Of a DNA stretch of 64,000 nt, positions 1 to 9,026 are shown one piece after another. Source of the stretch: Amphritea opalescens (GTDB lineage: Bacteria; Pseudomonadota; Gammaproteobacteria; Pseudomonadales; Balneatricaceae); assembly GCF_003957515.1 (NCBI RefSeq), contig NZ_RQXW01000002.1, positions 124,001 to 188,000 on the forward strand. The letters are read 5' to 3'. Positions within the stretch are counted from its first letter, which is position 1; each line of letters begins with the position of its first letter. The translations under genes were made by a program, and so were the position numbers. The notes below the pieces were generated by a model. It had not been told where the DNA came from. It saw only the letters and a list, made by a program, of their open reading frames with translations, and searched no databases.

Positions 1-1774
1 CGTAGGCTTTTAGGGCCGCAGATACTTTACGAGGGCGTGCTTCGACCGGTTTCCAGCCTAAGGCGTCCTGTTCAGCGCGACGTTGTGCCAGTTCTTCATC
101 GGAGAGCAATACGTCGATGGTGCGGTTGGGAATATCGATACGGATACGATCACCGTTGCGTACCAAGCCAATTGCACCGCCAGCGGCTGCTTCAGGTGAT
201 ACGTGGCCAATGGATAGGCCGGATGTACCGCCAGAGAATCGACCATCGGTCAGCAGTGCGCACTCTTTGCCCAAGCCTTTAGACTTGATGTAAGAGGTCG
301 GGTAGAGCATCTCTTGCATGCCCGGTCCGCCTTTAGGGCCTTCGTAACGTACGATTACCACATCGCCAGCTTTCACTTTGTCATCGAGGATATTGGCAAC
401 AGCTTCATCCTGAGATTCGGTGATATGGGCTGGGCCTTCAAATACTAGAATCGACTCATCGACGCCGGCAGATTTGACCACGCAGCCATCGACTGCGATG
501 TTGCCATGCAGTACCGCTAAGCCACCTTCGAGGGAGTAAGCATTCTCGATAGAACGAATACAGCCGTTCTCACGGTCACCATCCAGTGTTGGCCAGCGGG
601 TAGCTTGGCTAAACGCGACCTGTGTTGGAATACCAGCGGGGCCTGCTTTATAGAACTCCATCACTTCAGGCGATGGATTACGCATAATATCCCACTTATC
701 GAGAGCGTCTTTCATGGTGGGCGCATGGACGGTTGGTGTGTCGGAGTGCAGCTTTCCTGCACGATCCAATTCACCGAGAATCGCCATGATGCCGCCCGCA
801 CGGTGTACGTCTTCAACGTGGTACTTCGGTGTGTTCGGTGCAACCTTACACAGCTGAGGCACGGTGCGTGACAGTCGGTCAATATCGGCCATGGTGAAGT
901 CGATTTCGGCTTCTTGGGCAATCGCTAACAGGTGCAGAATCGTGTTAGTTGATCCACCCATGGCAATATCGAGGGTCATGGCATTTTCAAATGCTTTAAA
1001 GCCCATGGAGCGGGGCAGCAATGAATCATCATCTTGCTCGTAATAACGTTTCGCCATCTTAACGATGCTACGACCGGCTTCTAGGAACAGTTGTTCTCGG
1101 TCGGCGTGGGTTGCAACCACGGTGCCATTACCCGGTAATGCTAGACCGAGTGCTTCAGCCAGGCAGTTCATCGAGTTAGCGGTGAACATGCCGGAACATG
1201 AGCCGCAGGTTGGGCAGGCGGAGCGTTCAACCGCATCGATCATCTCATCAGAGGTGTTCGGGTCAACCGCGAGTACCATGGCATCAACCAGGTCTAGCTT
1301 ATTCTCAGAAAGCTTGGTTTTACCTGCTTCCATCGGTCCGCCAGAGACAAAAATTACAGGGATGTTGAGGCGCATAGCGGCCATTAGCATCCCCGGTGTG
1401 ATTTTGTCGCAGTTGGAAATACACACGAGTGCATCGGCACAGTGGGCATTAACCATATATTCGACAGAATCCGCAATAATGTCTCGCGAGGGCAGAGAGT
1501 AGAGCATGCCATCATGACCCATGGCGATACCGTCATCGATCGCGATGGTATTGAATTCTTTAGCGACACCACCCGCCTTTTCGATTTCACGGGCGACCAG
1601 TTGACCCATGTCTTTTAGGTGAACGTGGCCCGGTACAAACTGGGTAAATGAATTGGCGATAGCGATAATGGGCTTTTGAAAATCGTCATCCTTCATCCCC
1701 GTGGCGCGCCAAAGTGCGCGGGCACCGGCCATATTACGACCTGCGGTGGAGGTCTTGGAGCGATATTGTGGCAT
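1..1774 (-). CDS. ilvD: Dihydroxy-acid dehydratase (3' end cut by window edge)
   Basis: Fe-S enzyme that dehydrates 2,3-dihydroxy-isovalerate and 2,3-dihydroxy-3-methylvalerate in valine and isoleucine synthesis. The frame is open from the ATG at 1774 to the window start, giving about 591 of the usual roughly 615 residues, so only the extreme C-terminus is missing. The N-terminus [14 protein letters not shown], the NCDKITPGM motif (Cys about 122), the [11 protein letters not shown] cluster (about 187-197) and GRFSGG near the end are family hallmarks. It is transcribed leftward, divergent from the 2038 gene. The roughly 260 bp between them shows no leader or attenuator that I can defend. Confidence 0.97.
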   Translation of the reverse strand, partial: MPQYRSKTSTAGRNMAGARALWRATGMKDDDFQKPIIAIANSFTQFVPGHVHLKDMGQLVAREIEKAGGVAKEFNTIAIDDGIAMGHDGMLYSLPSRDIIADSVEYMVNAHCADALVCISNCDKITPGMLMAAMRLNIPVIFVSGGPMEAGKTKLSENKLDLVDAMVLAVDPNTSDEMIDAVERSACPTCGSCSGMFTANSMNCLAEALGLALPGNGTVVATHADREQLFLEAGRSIVKMAKRYYEQDDDSLLPRSMGFKAFENAMTLDIAMGGSTNTILHLLAIAQEAEIDFTMADIDRLSRTVPQLCKVAPNTPKYHVEDVHRAGGIMAILGELDRAGKLHSDTPTVHAPTMKDALDKWDIMRNPSPEVMEFYKAGPAGIPTQVAFSQATRWPTLDGDRENGCIRSIENAYSLEGGLAVLHGNIAVDGCVVKSAGVDESILVFEGPAHITESQDEAVANILDDKVKAGDVVIVRYEGPKGGPGMQEMLYPTSYIKSKGLGKECALLTDGRFSGGTSGLSIGHVSPEAAAGGAIGLVRNGDRIRIDIPNRTIDVLLSDEELAQRRAEQDALGWKPVEARPRKVSAALKAY

Positions 1775-2037
1775 GCACAGATCCTCTGCGGTTGAAGTGG
1801 GTATATCTATAAGACCGCCGATTATAGCAAAACTCTCAGCGGGAATATCTAACAATCCACGAATAAGTGCATCTGTTGATAATAATGTTTAGGTGCTCTC
1901 CCCTGCGGTTAAATCAGCAGCAGAAGAAACCGAGTCTTTTGTTCTCTGGGTTTGCTATTCGATGGTCTTATGCGTTGGGCTATTGTTTCGGTGGATAACA
2001 TCGTATTCTTAACGAATTCAGAACAGTGGAGAGAGTC

Positions 2038-2292
2038 ATGGAAATAGATAAAAAAAAGGTGCGTTCTGATCGTTGGCTTAAGCGGATGATGCTAACCGGT
2101 ATTCCTGTCGCGATTGTGAGTGTGTTATGCCTCTGGTTGGGCCAATTATTGGCGTCTCCCGCCCTGGGTAGTGTGTTTCTAGTGACCATGCCTATCGCGC
2201 TGGTGATTGGCTTTAGTTACAACATTCGTTATGTCATTTTGGCGGTGCGCGCACGACGTCAGGCTGTGGATAAACCGGCTGGCCATGAGTAA
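2038..2292 (+). CDS. Small two-helix inner-membrane protein, unknown function
   Basis: Protein of 84 residues with a basic N-terminus (MEIDKKKVRSDRWLKR), two hydrophobic segments (about residues 18-38 and 43-65) and a basic tail, suggesting two transmembrane helices with both ends in the cytoplasm. The ATG at 2038 is preceded by GGAGAG at a good distance; an in-frame GTG at 2026 is less likely. Its last 8 bases overlap the start of the Crp/Fnr regulator gene, so the two are probably translationally coupled. I do not recognise the family. A membrane partner for the regulator would be speculation. Confidence 0.75.
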   Translation: MEIDKKKVRSDRWLKRMMLTGIPVAIVSVLCLWLGQLLASPALGSVFLVTMPIALVIGFSYNIRYVILAVRARRQAVDKPAGHE

Positions 2293-2950
2293 TATCAATC
2301 AACTCACACAGCAATTTCCGCAACTGGAGGCGTTGGATGAGGTCGGCCTTGCTATCCTGAGTCGGGCGAAGCGGGTCGAGCTACCGGCGGATCAAGTTGT
2401 ATTCCATCAGGGCAATGTCTGTAGTCACTTTATCATTGTTATTTCAGGCGTAGTGAAGGTGCTTGGCCGTAATGCTAATGGTCGGGAGTTAATTCTGTAC
2501 CGCATCGAAAACCAAGGTACCTGTGTCCTCACCACCTCCTGTCTATTAGGGGGGGAGGAGTACCCTGCCGAGGGTGTGACAGAAACGGAAGTGACAGCGT
2601 TTTTACTACCGCTGTCTGAGTTTCAGCGGGCGATGACCGAATCCGCCGGATTGCGTCAATTTATCTTCGATTCCTACGGTGAACGGTTGGCTAAATTGAT
2701 CACGCTGGTGCAGGAGATCGCATTCGAGCGGATTGAAACACGACTTGCTCGCTATCTGATAGAACATGTTGGGCCCGGTTCGGTGCTGCTACGCTCTCAT
2801 CAGGAGATCGCGGATGAGCTGGGGACCGCCCGAGAAGTGGTGAGCCGTCAGTTAAAGATGTTTGAGCAGAAAGAGTGGGTCGCCTTGAGTCGCAATCAGG
2901 TGCTGTTTCTCAACAAAGGTGCGGTGAGAAATGCTGCTAAAGATCACTAA
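2285..2950 (+). CDS. Crp/Fnr-family transcriptional regulator
   Basis: Protein of 221 residues with an N-terminal cyclic-nucleotide-binding-like beta-barrel (about residues 15-130) and a C-terminal winged HTH (about 145-215) whose recognition region contains SHQEIADELGTAREVVSR. The Fnr-type N-terminal cysteine cluster is absent, so Fe-S oxygen sensing is unlikely. Two cysteines sit in the barrel (CSHF, and GTCVLTTSC) and could be redox-active. The ATG at 2285 overlaps the upstream gene by 8 bases. The next gene encodes a DUF2892 protein, and a palindrome of Crp/Fnr half-site type lies between them, suggesting that this regulator controls that gene. Ligand unknown. Confidence 0.88.
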   Translation: MSNINQLTQQFPQLEALDEVGLAILSRAKRVELPADQVVFHQGNVCSHFIIVISGVVKVLGRNANGRELILYRIENQGTCVLTTSCLLGGEEYPAEGVTETEVTAFLLPLSEFQRAMTESAGLRQFIFDSYGERLAKLITLVQEIAFERIETRLARYLIEHVGPGSVLLRSHQEIADELGTAREVVSRQLKMFEQKEWVALSRNQVLFLNKGAVRNAAKDH

Positions 2951-2969
2951 AACAGCGTTATAAAGTCTA

Positions 2970-2988
2970 TCTGTGACTTTGTCACAGA
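2970..2988. promoter_or_regulatory. Palindromic Crp/Fnr-type operator upstream of the DUF2892 gene
   Basis: TCTGTGAC-TTT-GTCACAGA is a perfect 8-bp inverted repeat with a 3-bp spacer, containing TGTGA/TCACA half-sites. The gap between the half-sites is 5 bp rather than the 6 bp of the E. coli CRP site. A plausible -10 hexamer (TACTTT, 3010-3015) puts the palindrome centre near -41/-42, the class II activator position. The binding protein is inferred to be the product of the adjacent 2285-2950 gene or a global Crp. Confidence 0.6.
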
Positions 2989-3046
2989 CTTTATTTCGGA
3001 GTAGGACCATACTTTATCTAACCCTGAATAATCTGAGGATAGAAAG

Positions 3047-3244
3047 ATGGAAAAGAATATCGGATCTATAGATAAAGTGGTGCGTATCGTCGTCGGTTTA
3101 ATCCTGATTGCGTTGGTATTTGTTGGTCCTCAAACCCCATGGGGATGGATCGGCGTACCTCTGATCGCTATTGCACTGTTTGGCTGGTGCCCGCTGTATC
3201 GCATCATAGGTATCAGTAGCTGTAAGAAATGTAACACTAAATAA
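3047..3244 (+). CDS. DUF2892 (YgaP transmembrane-like) inner-membrane protein
   Basis: Protein of 65 residues starting MEKNIGSIDKVVRIVVG, with two hydrophobic helices (about 12-28 and 31-47) and the C-terminal CPLYRIIG...CKKC arrangement typical of DUF2892. This is the membrane domain found fused to rhodanese in E. coli YgaP, here without the rhodanese. It lies 96 bp after the Crp/Fnr gene, with a palindromic operator between, and is followed by an intrinsic terminator. It is therefore probably a single-gene unit switched by that regulator. A link to sulfur or redox stress is known for some relatives and only inferred here. Confidence 0.85.
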   Translation: MEKNIGSIDKVVRIVVGLILIALVFVGPQTPWGWIGVPLIAIALFGWCPLYRIIGISSCKKCNTK

Positions 3245-3280
3245 TGGTTATATATTGCACGTGAATAACGTGCTGTAAGA

Positions 3281-3307
3281 AAACCGACGCTAGCCGTCGG
3301 TTTTTTT
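3281..3307 (+). terminator. Rho-independent terminator after the DUF2892 gene
   Basis: A 9-bp stem AAACCGACG / CGTCGGTTT with a 5-nt loop, followed by an uninterrupted T tract (3301-3307). It lies 37 bp past the stop codon of the DUF2892 gene. Confidence 0.9.
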
Positions 3308-3495
3308 CGTCCATATTTTCTGGTCGTCTGGCCCGTATTGTTTAGTATCACTTGGGTGCTCGTCAGCAGGGACGGGATATTAGTTAAGCGTGAAGTTAGG
3401 TAAAGCCAGATTCGAAAGTGCTTAGTTCAGGATTCGTTCAGTCCTGCGAGACGACAATAGACTCCAGACTCTAGTAATAGAGAAGGAGAATAACC

Positions 3496-4041
3496 ATGAA
3501 AAAGATAATCGTATGTAGCTTGATGGCCTTAGGACTTTTTTCTTCAGTAGCGGAAGCCGACTCCCGTTATAAAGAAAGCCGGCATCATCGAGAGTATGCA
3601 AAGGTCGTTCAGGTAGAGCCTATCGTGGTGCAATCTGAACGTCGTACCCCTCGACGAGAGTGCTGGGAGGAAGAGGTGCGTTATGAAACCCCTCGCCATC
3701 AGCAAAAATCCTACACGGGGCCGATACTTGGCGGTATTATTGGCGGAGCCATCGGTAATGGCTTAGGCCATGGGCAAGACAATAAAAAAGTCGGTGCCGT
3801 GGTCGGGGCTGTGTTAGGTGCTTCTATCGGTAACGATGTTACTCATAATCGACAGCGTCCTAATAATGTTGGCTATCGTACTGAAACGCGGTGTAGCGTG
3901 CAGCATGATGTGGAATATTATGAAAGAGTCACCGGTTATAATGTAACTTATCGCTATAATGGTCGTACTTATCATACCAGGATGGATCATCACCCAGGCA
4001 AGCAGATACCCGTGCGGGTTGATGTGACCCCCGTTTCTTAA
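3496..4041 (+). CDS. Glycine-zipper 2TM domain envelope protein
   Basis: Protein of 181 residues. Residues 1-21 form a Sec signal peptide (MKKIIVCSLMALGLF...AEA). A basic, His-rich linker follows. A glycine-zipper hairpin spans about residues 75-115 (GPILGGIIGGAIGNGLGHG and GAVVGAVLGASIGND), the Rick_17kDa/2TM type. The C-terminal part is rich in Tyr and charged residues, and Cys56 and Cys133 could pair. No lipobox Cys is seen, so it is probably periplasmic or outer-membrane associated. The ATG follows a good AAGGAGAAT. It precedes a PepSY protein and a two-component system, all on the same strand. Function is unknown beyond envelope association. Confidence 0.85.
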   Translation: MKKIIVCSLMALGLFSSVAEADSRYKESRHHREYAKVVQVEPIVVQSERRTPRRECWEEEVRYETPRHQQKSYTGPILGGIIGGAIGNGLGHGQDNKKVGAVVGAVLGASIGNDVTHNRQRPNNVGYRTETRCSVQHDVEYYERVTGYNVTYRYNGRTYHTRMDHHPGKQIPVRVDVTPVS

Positions 4042-4067
4042 ATAGTTATCAGTAAAGGATGATAATC

Positions 4068-4370
4068 ATGCTCAGAGCGTTCTCATATACACTTCTTGGT
4101 TTGCTGATGACAGTCACGGCAACGACAGCAGTGGCAGGCGTGACTGAGGTAAGGCCTGAATACAGTTTTGTATCAATGATGCTTGCTGCCAATTCGGTAT
4201 CGTTACCGCAGGCAGCCAAGATAGCGAAACATAACTATGGCGGCAAAGTGGTTAAGGCGGAAACACAAAAACGTGGTGGCCGGTTAGTCCACCATATTCG
4301 TCTGATTAACAAAGGGCGTGTTAAAACGGTATTGATTGATGCCGGTAGCGGTCAGGTGATATCCCCGTAA
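4068..4370 (+). CDS. Periplasmic PepSY-domain protein
   Basis: Protein of 100 residues: signal peptide (about 1-23, ending AVA-GV) followed by one PepSY-like domain (VSLPQAAKIAKHNYGGKVVKAE...VHHIRLINKGRVKTVLIDAGSGQVI). I chose the ATG at 4068 because the AAAGGA ribosome site at 4054-4059 collides with the alternative ATG at 4059. It lies 31 bp before a response-regulator gene. PepSY proteins next to OmpR/PhoQ-type systems are common and are thought to modulate the sensor or proteolysis in the periplasm; that role is inference here. Confidence 0.85.
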   Translation: MLRAFSYTLLGLLMTVTATTAVAGVTEVRPEYSFVSMMLAANSVSLPQAAKIAKHNYGGKVVKAETQKRGGRLVHHIRLINKGRVKTVLIDAGSGQVISP

Positions 4371-4401
4371 GGTTTCACCATCAATGGGAAGGGAGTGAGA
4401 G

Positions 4402-5094
4402 ATGAAGATACTGGTTATTGAAGACGATACGGATCTGCGGCGACAGCTGGTAACCGCACTGCAAGAGAGTGGTTATGCAGTTGAGGAAGCTGAAGACGGC
4501 GAAGAGGGCCTTTATCTTGGCAATGAGTTCCCCTATGACCTTGCGGTTGTTGATATCGGTTTACCCAAACTGTCTGGGGTAGAAGTGATTCGCGGTTGGC
4601 GTAAAAATGATGTTAATTTCCCTGTGCTTATTTTAACTGCCCGAGGTGATTGGCAAGATAAAGTTGAGGGTCTTGAGGCGGGTGCGGATGACTATCTGGT
4701 TAAGCCGTTTCATATTGAAGAGTTGATGGCCCGCTTGAATGCACTACTACGTCGAGCCGCTGGGCATGCCAAGCCGATGCTGGAGTTCGGCCCGTTAAAG
4801 CTTGATAGCAGTGGCCGTAATGTTTACCTCAATGAAACGTCGGTTAAGCTCACAAGTTATGAATACCGTACCCTTGAATACCTGATGTTGAATGCCGGTA
4901 AAGTGATCTCTAAGAGTGAATTGACGGAACATCTGTATCATCAGGATTTTGACCGAGATAGTAACGTGCTAGAGGTGTTTATTCGTCGGTTACGCCAAAA
5001 GCTTGATCCTGAACAGTCACTACAACCCATCGCGACGGTGCGCGGGTTGGGGTATCGTTTCGATCTACCCGCCGGAGTTGTTAATAACGCATGA
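4402..5094 (+). CDS. OmpR/PhoP-family response regulator
   Basis: Protein of 230 residues: receiver domain 1-115 with acidic residues D9/D10, phospho-acceptor D51 (VVDIGLPKLSG), T79 and K101 (LVKPF), followed by an OmpR-type winged-helix domain (about 125-222, with LTSYEYRTLEYL and RRLRQKL...TVRGLGYRF). It overlaps the downstream kinase gene by 4 bases (ATGA), so the two form a translationally coupled pair. Sequence style is closest to PhoP/QseB-like regulators. The stimulus is unknown; linkage to envelope proteins suggests cation, peptide or envelope stress sensing. Confidence 0.95.
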   Translation: MKILVIEDDTDLRRQLVTALQESGYAVEEAEDGEEGLYLGNEFPYDLAVVDIGLPKLSGVEVIRGWRKNDVNFPVLILTARGDWQDKVEGLEAGADDYLVKPFHIEELMARLNALLRRAAGHAKPMLEFGPLKLDSSGRNVYLNETSVKLTSYEYRTLEYLMLNAGKVISKSELTEHLYHQDFDRDSNVLEVFIRRLRQKLDPEQSLQPIATVRGLGYRFDLPAGVVNNA

Positions 5095-6440
5095 TGCCTA
5101 AGGCCCTCCGCGCGCGTCTCTTACTAGCGTCCCTGTTGTTACTGCCCGTGTTCTTTGGGCTCACCGGCTTTGCCTTGCAGCAGGCGTTTCACCATAGTTT
5201 GGAGGCCGCCGAAGAGGAGCGGTTGAAGCTGCAGGTCTATCTGATTCTGGGAGCGGCTGAACTCAAGGGTGACCGGATTATGATTCCTGACGAACTGCAG
5301 GAGCCTCGTTATGGTCAGGTAGAATCTGGGTTATATGGTTTTCTGAATGATGGCAATGATATGTTGGTGTGGTATTCCGAATCCGCCAAACTGTTGACCG
5401 ATGCCCTGCTTGATCAACTCGATGTTGAAGGCTTGAAAACAGGTGAGTCACGGTTTTCCCGCATGCCACAGGAGGGGATGTTTGTTTATCAGTTTGCCCT
5501 GCTATGGGAGATTGCCGGACGAGAACATAACTATGTGTTTACGGTCTTGGAATCCGATAGTGAGGTTAAAACCGAACAGCACGCCTTTAATACCCGTTTA
5601 TGGGGATGGTTGAGCGGTGCTATTTTTCTCTTTTTGCTGGTAGAAACGGCGTTGATTCGTTGGGGCCTTAAGCCGCTGACGCAGTTGGCTGGGGATCTTA
5701 AACGGATTGAGTTGGGGCAGAGTGACAAGCTCACCGGTGAATACCCTAGCGAAGTACAGGCCGTCACCGATAACCTTAATCTGCTGATCAGTAATGAACG
5801 ATTACAGCGTGAACGTTATCGCAATACTTTGGGCGATCTGGCCCATAGTTTGAAGACACCTCTAGCGGTTATTCAGGGGGCGCGGCAGGAGAAGTTAAGC
5901 TTTGATGAGTATCAAAAGTTGGTGACCGATCAGGCAGGCCGGATGGATCAGATTGTTCAGTATCAACTTTCTCGCGCGGTCAAAAGTCAGGGGCGCGTCC
6001 TAGCTAAAAAAACACCGGTAGCGCCACTGATTGAGCGAATGACGGCGGCGTTGAGTAAGGTTTATCGTGATAAAGATATTCAGGTGACGTTGCAGTTAGC
6101 CGGTGATTATCAGTTACCGGCGGATGAGCGGGACCTGATGGAGTTGTTGGGGAATATCCTAGAGAATGCTTTTAAGTATGGTCGCCATCAAGTCACGGTA
6201 AGCTTTAGTAATGGCGGCGGGATGTTGCAGATTGATATTGCTGACGATGGTGAAGGGATCTCTCCTGAGTTGCGTCAGACGATTCTGAAACGGGGTGAGC
6301 GAGCGGATACTTCGGCTCCAGGTCAGGGTATTGGCTTATCGGTCGCTGTTGATATTCTCAGTAGCTACGATGGCGAGCTGGTGATTGCTGAGTCGCCACT
6401 CGGCGGTGCTTTATTTTCGATTAGAATGCCGCTGAACTAA
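5091..6440 (+). CDS. PhoQ-like membrane sensor histidine kinase
   Basis: Protein of 449 residues: TM1 (about 8-30), a periplasmic sensor region (about 31-168), TM2 (about 172-190), HAMP-like linker, HisKA with H252 in LAHSLKTPLAV (the PhoQ-style H box, SLKTPLAV), and a C-terminal HATPase with N box GNILENAFKYG (about 351) and DDGEGIS. The start overlaps the regulator stop (ATGATG at 5091). It faces argA convergently with an 8-bp gap. Partner of the 4402-5094 regulator. PhoQ relationship is judged from motifs only. Confidence 0.93.
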   Translation: MMPKALRARLLLASLLLLPVFFGLTGFALQQAFHHSLEAAEEERLKLQVYLILGAAELKGDRIMIPDELQEPRYGQVESGLYGFLNDGNDMLVWYSESAKLLTDALLDQLDVEGLKTGESRFSRMPQEGMFVYQFALLWEIAGREHNYVFTVLESDSEVKTEQHAFNTRLWGWLSGAIFLFLLVETALIRWGLKPLTQLAGDLKRIELGQSDKLTGEYPSEVQAVTDNLNLLISNERLQRERYRNTLGDLAHSLKTPLAVIQGARQEKLSFDEYQKLVTDQAGRMDQIVQYQLSRAVKSQGRVLAKKTPVAPLIERMTAALSKVYRDKDIQVTLQLAGDYQLPADERDLMELLGNILENAFKYGRHQVTVSFSNGGGMLQIDIADDGEGISPELRQTILKRGERADTSAPGQGIGLSVAVDILSSYDGELVIAESPLGGALFSIRMPLN

Positions 6441-6448
6441 TAGCGAGT

Positions 6449-7789
6449 CTATAGCAGCGGCTTGGCGAAGGCCTTAGAATTGCGCTGAAAGTTATACATC
6501 TCTTGCTTGCGATTAGGCAGGCTGCTGATCTCAGTCGGGACAAATCCACGTTCGATAAACCAATGGGCTGTGCGTGTTGTTAATACGAATAGCCGGTTAA
6601 GTTGTTGCGCCCTAGCAGCGGCTTCGATCGCCTGTAATAGGGATTCACCCCGCTCACCACCCCGATATTCCGGTGAAATGGCGACACAAGCGAGTTCACC
6701 AATCTGTTCATCAGGGAAAGGGTAAAGGGCGGCACAGCCAACGATTGCGCCATCGAGCGCGACCACCGTAAATTGATTGATCTCTGCTTCTAGTAGCTCC
6801 CGAGAACGGCGGACTAGGATGCCTGCTTCCTCCATTGGACGGATAAGCTCTAGAATACCGCCCACATCTTCAATCGTAGCGGGCCTGACCTGTTCGTAGG
6901 ATTGCTCGATCACCATGGTACCGATGCCGTTGCGGCTAAACAGTTCCGAGACGAGAGCGCCATCTTCACGGTAGCTAATCAAGTGGCTACGGGCCACACC
7001 ATGACGGGATGCCTTGACGGCCGCCTGGAGGTGGCGACAAAGCTCCGAGGGCACCTGATCCGGCGCGCTATGCTTGGTCATATACTGATTTACTAACCGC
7101 TCTGCGGTGTCGGCTAGTAGTTCTGAGCGCAGGGTGTCATTGCTGTCACGCACGCCACTTTTTTCACCAAACATGATTAATTTATCAGCATCCAGACTGA
7201 TGGCCACCTGAGTGGCAACATCTTCCACTGCTAGGTTAAAGATCTCACCGGTGGGTGAGTAGCCTAAGTGAGATAACAGCACGATATTATTCATGCTCAG
7301 CTGCTGTTGGATCGCCTCTTGGTCGATGCGACGCACTTCACCGGTATGGCAAAGATCGACACCGTTATACACCCCAAAGGGGCGAGCGGTGACAAAATTG
7401 CCACTACAGACGCGAATCTTAGCGCCATGCATCGGGGAGTTCGCAAGACCCATAGAGAGCTTCGCTTCTATTTCGATTCGTAGGCTAGCGGCTGATTCGA
7501 TAACACAGCGTAGCGTGGCGGTATCCGTCACACGTAGGTGATGGTGTACCCGATCGACAATGTTCTGCTTTTCCAGTCGCGCTTCGATCTGCGGCCGTGA
7601 ACCGTGAATCAGTACCAGCTTAACCCCGAGGCTGTTGAGTAGGGCGATATCGTGGATGATGTTGGCAAAGTTTGGATCGGCGAGCGCCTCCCCTCCTAAC
7701 ATCAGAACGAAAGTTTTCCCCCGGTGAGCATTAATATACGGCGAGCTGTGACGAAACCAGTTTACGTATTGGCTGCTATCATTATTCAC
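6449..7789 (-). CDS. argA: N-acetylglutamate synthase (amino-acid acetyltransferase)
   Basis: Protein of 446 residues that makes N-acetylglutamate from glutamate and acetyl-CoA, the first step of arginine synthesis. An amino-acid-kinase-like domain (about 20-285, FVLMLGGEALADPNF near residue 27) is followed by a GNAT acetyltransferase domain (about 300-435, with LACVAISPEYRGGERGESL for acetyl-CoA binding). This is the standard ArgA fusion at normal length. It starts 2 bp after the argE stop, so the pair is an argE-argA operon. I could not confirm an ArgR box upstream. Confidence 0.95.
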   Translation of the reverse strand: MNNDSSQYVNWFRHSSPYINAHRGKTFVLMLGGEALADPNFANIIHDIALLNSLGVKLVLIHGSRPQIEARLEKQNIVDRVHHHLRVTDTATLRCVIESAASLRIEIEAKLSMGLANSPMHGAKIRVCSGNFVTARPFGVYNGVDLCHTGEVRRIDQEAIQQQLSMNNIVLLSHLGYSPTGEIFNLAVEDVATQVAISLDADKLIMFGEKSGVRDSNDTLRSELLADTAERLVNQYMTKHSAPDQVPSELCRHLQAAVKASRHGVARSHLISYREDGALVSELFSRNGIGTMVIEQSYEQVRPATIEDVGGILELIRPMEEAGILVRRSRELLEAEINQFTVVALDGAIVGCAALYPFPDEQIGELACVAISPEYRGGERGESLLQAIEAAARAQQLNRLFVLTTRTAHWFIERGFVPTEISSLPNRKQEMYNFQRNSKAFAKPLL

Positions 7790-7791
7790 GA

Positions 7792-8943
7792 TTAAAAACA
7801 GTACCTTGCAATCAGTTGTTCCAGTACCGCTACTGTAGGCTTAATCTGATCAAAAGCCAAATATTCATCGGGCTGGTGGGCCTGATCGATTGAGCCTGGC
7901 CCCATAACGATAGTATCCATGCCTAAATCCTGTAAGAACGGCGCTTCTGTGCCGAAAGCCACCGCCTCTGCCTGATAGCCCGTTAGTGCCTCGGCGGCGG
8001 TGACCAGTTCTGAATGTTTATCGTTGCTAAATGGGCGAATCTCAGGGAAGAGTGGGGCGGTCGAAATGGAAACACCAAACTGGTTCTCCAGAGGCTGCAG
8101 GCGCTGGCTGATGGCTTCCCGTAATAGGTCGGCGGACATGCCCGGTAGTGGGCGCAGATCAAACTCAAGCTCGCAGGCGCCACAGATCCGGTTGGGATTA
8201 TCACCGCCATGAATACAGCCGAGATTGAGGGTGGGAACGGAAACTTTAAAATCGCTGTTTTGATAATCCCGCTGTAGTTCCTGCCGAAAACTGATCAATT
8301 GACCTAAAACCGAATGCATCGCGTCGATTGCGTTAGCCCCTAGGGCGGGGTCTGAGGAGTGGCCCGCCGTCCCTGTGATTTTTATCTGCTCCATCATAAT
8401 GCCTTTGTGCATATAGATAGGTCTTAAGCTGGTGGGCTCGCCAATCACAGCATAGCGTGCTTTGGGGCGACCCGCTTCCGCCAGTGCGCGGGCGCCGTTC
8501 ATGGAGCTTTCTTCATCGGCGGTTGCGAGAATGATCAGGGGTTGTTGCAGCGTTTTATCGACAAATTTTCGTGCCGCTTCGATGGCGATAGGGAAGAAGC
8601 CTTTCATATCGCAGGTGCCAAGCCCGTAAAAACGATTATTTTTCTCGGTGAGTTTAAAGGGATCGCTACTCCATCGCTCCGCATTAAAAGGCACGGTATC
8701 CGTATGGCCCGCTAATACTAATCCGCCAGGGCCACTGCCGAGTGTGGCGATGAGGTTTGCCTTCTCCGGGTGTCCGGGGATGGGCATGATGTCGGTTTTA
8801 AAGCCTAAGCCGGATAGCCATTGATCAAGTTTTTCAATGACTTTGAGGTTGCTTTGATCCCAATGCGCCGCGGTGCAACTTACCGACGGGGTGGCGATCA
8901 GTTCCGTCAGCATGGTGAGTAACTCAGGCGTGGCAGGGCGCAT
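7792..8943 (-). CDS. argE: Acetylornithine deacetylase
   Basis: M20-family zinc hydrolase of 383 residues that removes the acetyl group from N-acetylornithine. Visible motifs are LAGHTDTVPF (metal His and Asp), the CDMKGFF dimerisation/metal segment, ATADEESS (catalytic Glu), GEPTSLRP, and GPGSIDQAHQPDEYL with the C-terminal metal His. Together with argA it implies the linear acetyl cycle, rather than reliance on ArgJ recycling alone. First gene of the two-gene leftward unit; an ATG at 8943 is the natural start. Confidence 0.95.
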   Translation of the reverse strand: MRPATPELLTMLTELIATPSVSCTAAHWDQSNLKVIEKLDQWLSGLGFKTDIMPIPGHPEKANLIATLGSGPGGLVLAGHTDTVPFNAERWSSDPFKLTEKNNRFYGLGTCDMKGFFPIAIEAARKFVDKTLQQPLIILATADEESSMNGARALAEAGRPKARYAVIGEPTSLRPIYMHKGIMMEQIKITGTAGHSSDPALGANAIDAMHSVLGQLISFRQELQRDYQNSDFKVSVPTLNLGCIHGGDNPNRICGACELEFDLRPLPGMSADLLREAISQRLQPLENQFGVSISTAPLFPEIRPFSNDKHSELVTAAEALTGYQAEAVAFGTEAPFLQDLGMDTIVMGPGSIDQAHQPDEYLAFDQIKPTVAVLEQLIARYCF

Positions 8944-9026
8944 GGCTATGTCCGTTTATTATTGGTTTATGCGGTTATTGTGCAGTTTTTAAGGGAAATA
9001 TAAAAGGCGGCATATCGGAGGGCTTT

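Noticed and set aside
1775-2037. Attenuator or leader peptide for ilvD
   Set aside because: No run of Ile, Val or Leu codons with a following terminator was found on the minus strand.
8944-9026. ArgR box in front of argE
   Set aside because: Some AT-rich sequence is present, but nothing close to the 18-bp palindromic consensus on either strand.
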